64,000 bases of DNA from Magnetospirillum sp. (GTDB taxonomy: Bacteria; Pseudomonadota; Alphaproteobacteria; CACIAM-22H2), in NCBI GenBank assembly GCA_027532905.1, contig JAPZUA010000004.1, positions 308,570 to 372,569 on the forward strand, given 5' to 3'. Both the position numbers and the translations under genes were made by a program. Positions 63,365 through 64,000 of this stretch are shown here, piece by piece. Position 1 is the stretch's first letter. Every line of letters begins with the position of its first letter. The notes under the pieces were generated by a model. It did no database searches and was not told the DNA's origin. It saw only the letters and a list, made by a program, of their open reading frames with translations.

Positions 63365-64000
63365 CGCTGCATGCCCCAGCGGCGCACCGTGCGCGCTTCG
63401 ATGGCGCGGAAGATGACGCCCTCGACGAACAGCCCGATCACGATGACGGTGAGCAGGCCTGCGAACACGTTGGCGGTCTCAAGCAGATTGCGGTTCTCGA
63501 AAATATACCAGCCGAGCCCGCCCGAGCGCGCCGACACGCCGAATACCAGTTCGGCCGCGATCAGCGTGCGCCAGGCGAACGCCCAGCCGATCTTGAGCCC
63601 CGCCAGGATCGACGGGAACGCAGCCGGGATCAGGATCGCCATCACGTAGCGTACGCCGGTGAGGCCGTAATTCTGCCCCGCCATGCGCAGCGTGTCGCTG
63701 ACCGATTTGAAGCCCGTATGCGTGTTGAGCGCGACTGCCCAAAGGACCGAATGCACGATCACGAACACGAGCGAGGGAAGGCCGAGCCCGAACCACAGCA
63801 ACGCAAGCGGCAGCAAAGCGATCGCCGGCAGCGGGTTGAACATGGCCGTGAGCGTGGAGAGCAGATCGTTGCCGAAGCGCGTGGAGACCGCGAGCGTAGT
63901 GAACACAGCCGCAAGGGCGAGGCCGCATCCGTAGCCGATCAGCAGCACCTGCAAGGTGGTGAGCATGCGCCCGAACAGCGGGCCTTTGGCGAAGGCCAGG
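63361..64000 (-). CDS. ABC transporter permease (NitT/TauT type), 5' end outside the window
   Basis: At least 213 residues are visible and the frame runs off the right edge, so the true start is not seen. It has about five hydrophobic segments and the EAA loop in IPAAFPSILAGLKIGWAFAWRTLIAAELVFG, which is the signature of SsuC/TauC/nitrate-type permeases. Such systems import sulfonates, nitrate, thiamine precursors or aromatic acids with a periplasmic binding protein and ATPase. Those two are probably encoded just beyond the window. It is the first visible gene of the ten-gene operon. Confidence 0.85.
   Translation of the reverse strand, partial: LAFAKGPLFGRMLTTLQVLLIGYGCGLALAAVFTTLAVSTRFGNDLLSTLTAMFNPLPAIALLPLALLWFGLGLPSLVFVIVHSVLWAVALNTHTGFKSVSDTLRMAGQNYGLTGVRYVMAILIPAAFPSILAGLKIGWAFAWRTLIAAELVFGVSARSGGLGWYIFENRNLLETANVFAGLLTVIVIGLFVEGVIFRAIEARTVRRWGMQR

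Overview
The window is high-GC, densely coded bacterial chromosome that reads as an alphaproteobacterium, most likely Rhodospirillales-like. Supporting signs are the aerobic cobaltochelatase pair cobST, an L-malyl-CoA lyase (mcl) beside malate synthase, a MeaB GTPase, DUF2889 and PAS_5-type proteins, two complete TRAP transporters, and an ABC lipid importer whose permease carries an N-terminal STAS domain. This placement is inferred from gene content; there is no rRNA in the window. I see no tRNA, rRNA, CRISPR array, insertion sequence or prophage.

Layout. 1-3.6 kb: end of a YbbA-like ATPase, its YbbP/FtsX-like permease, and a Bax-inhibitor-1 protein with a clear terminator. 3.6-7.4 kb: minus-strand TRAP operon (TakP-like receptor, DctQ, DctM) with an SDR dehydrogenase. 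7.5-18.2 kb: mixed housekeeping and signalling genes (MscS channel with a cyclic-nucleotide domain, PaaK-like ligase, PilZ, Fe(II)/2OG oxygenase, RlmB-type methylase, ThrRS without TGS domain, FemAB-like transferase plus a coupled 65-residue membrane protein, pentapeptide-repeat protein, RRM protein, stand-alone receiver). 18.2-22.7 kb: a second TRAP system with a terminator-like hairpin between dctP and dctQ, then a class II aldolase and a PAS_5 protein. 23.1-26.8 kb: four-gene Mla-type lipid transport operon. 26.8-32.1 kb: ankyrin, BolA, ribbon-helix-helix, DUF2889, CBS, and an aroK-aroB-corC operon. 32.3-35.2 kb: a 46-residue membrane protein, a large exported protein and xerD. 35.3-41.5 kb: central carbon genes (malate synthase with a 160-residue Lys/Ala/Pro tail, mcl, accA, meaB) and rpmB. 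41.6-50.2 kb: XRE regulator with divergent membrane protein, three exported hydrolases, cobT-cobS and a J-domain protein. 50.3-53.5 kb: an accessory-looking island with an AT-rich promoter, a peptidoglycan-binding/variable-C-terminus protein and a tightly linked downstream gene, which may be a toxin/immunity pair. 53.5-64 kb: a minus-strand operon of ten genes, nearly all overlapping or touching (ABC permease, class I fumarase-type alpha and beta subunits, fumarate-reductase-like flavoprotein, ThDP enzyme, two unrelated 2-hydroxyacid dehydrogenases, acyl-CoA dehydrogenase, CoA-transferase, MaoC-type hydratase).

How it fits together. mcl, malate synthase, meaB, accA and cobST suggest glyoxylate, propionyl-CoA and B12-dependent carbon assimilation. 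The two TRAP systems and the terminal operon suggest a scavenger of organic acids. The terminal operon pairs an ABC importer with enzymes for a C4/C5 or substituted dicarboxylic acid, and its substrate cannot be read from the sequence. The three observations most worth following up are this operon, the malate synthase fused to a histone-H1-like tail, and the candidate toxin/immunity pair.
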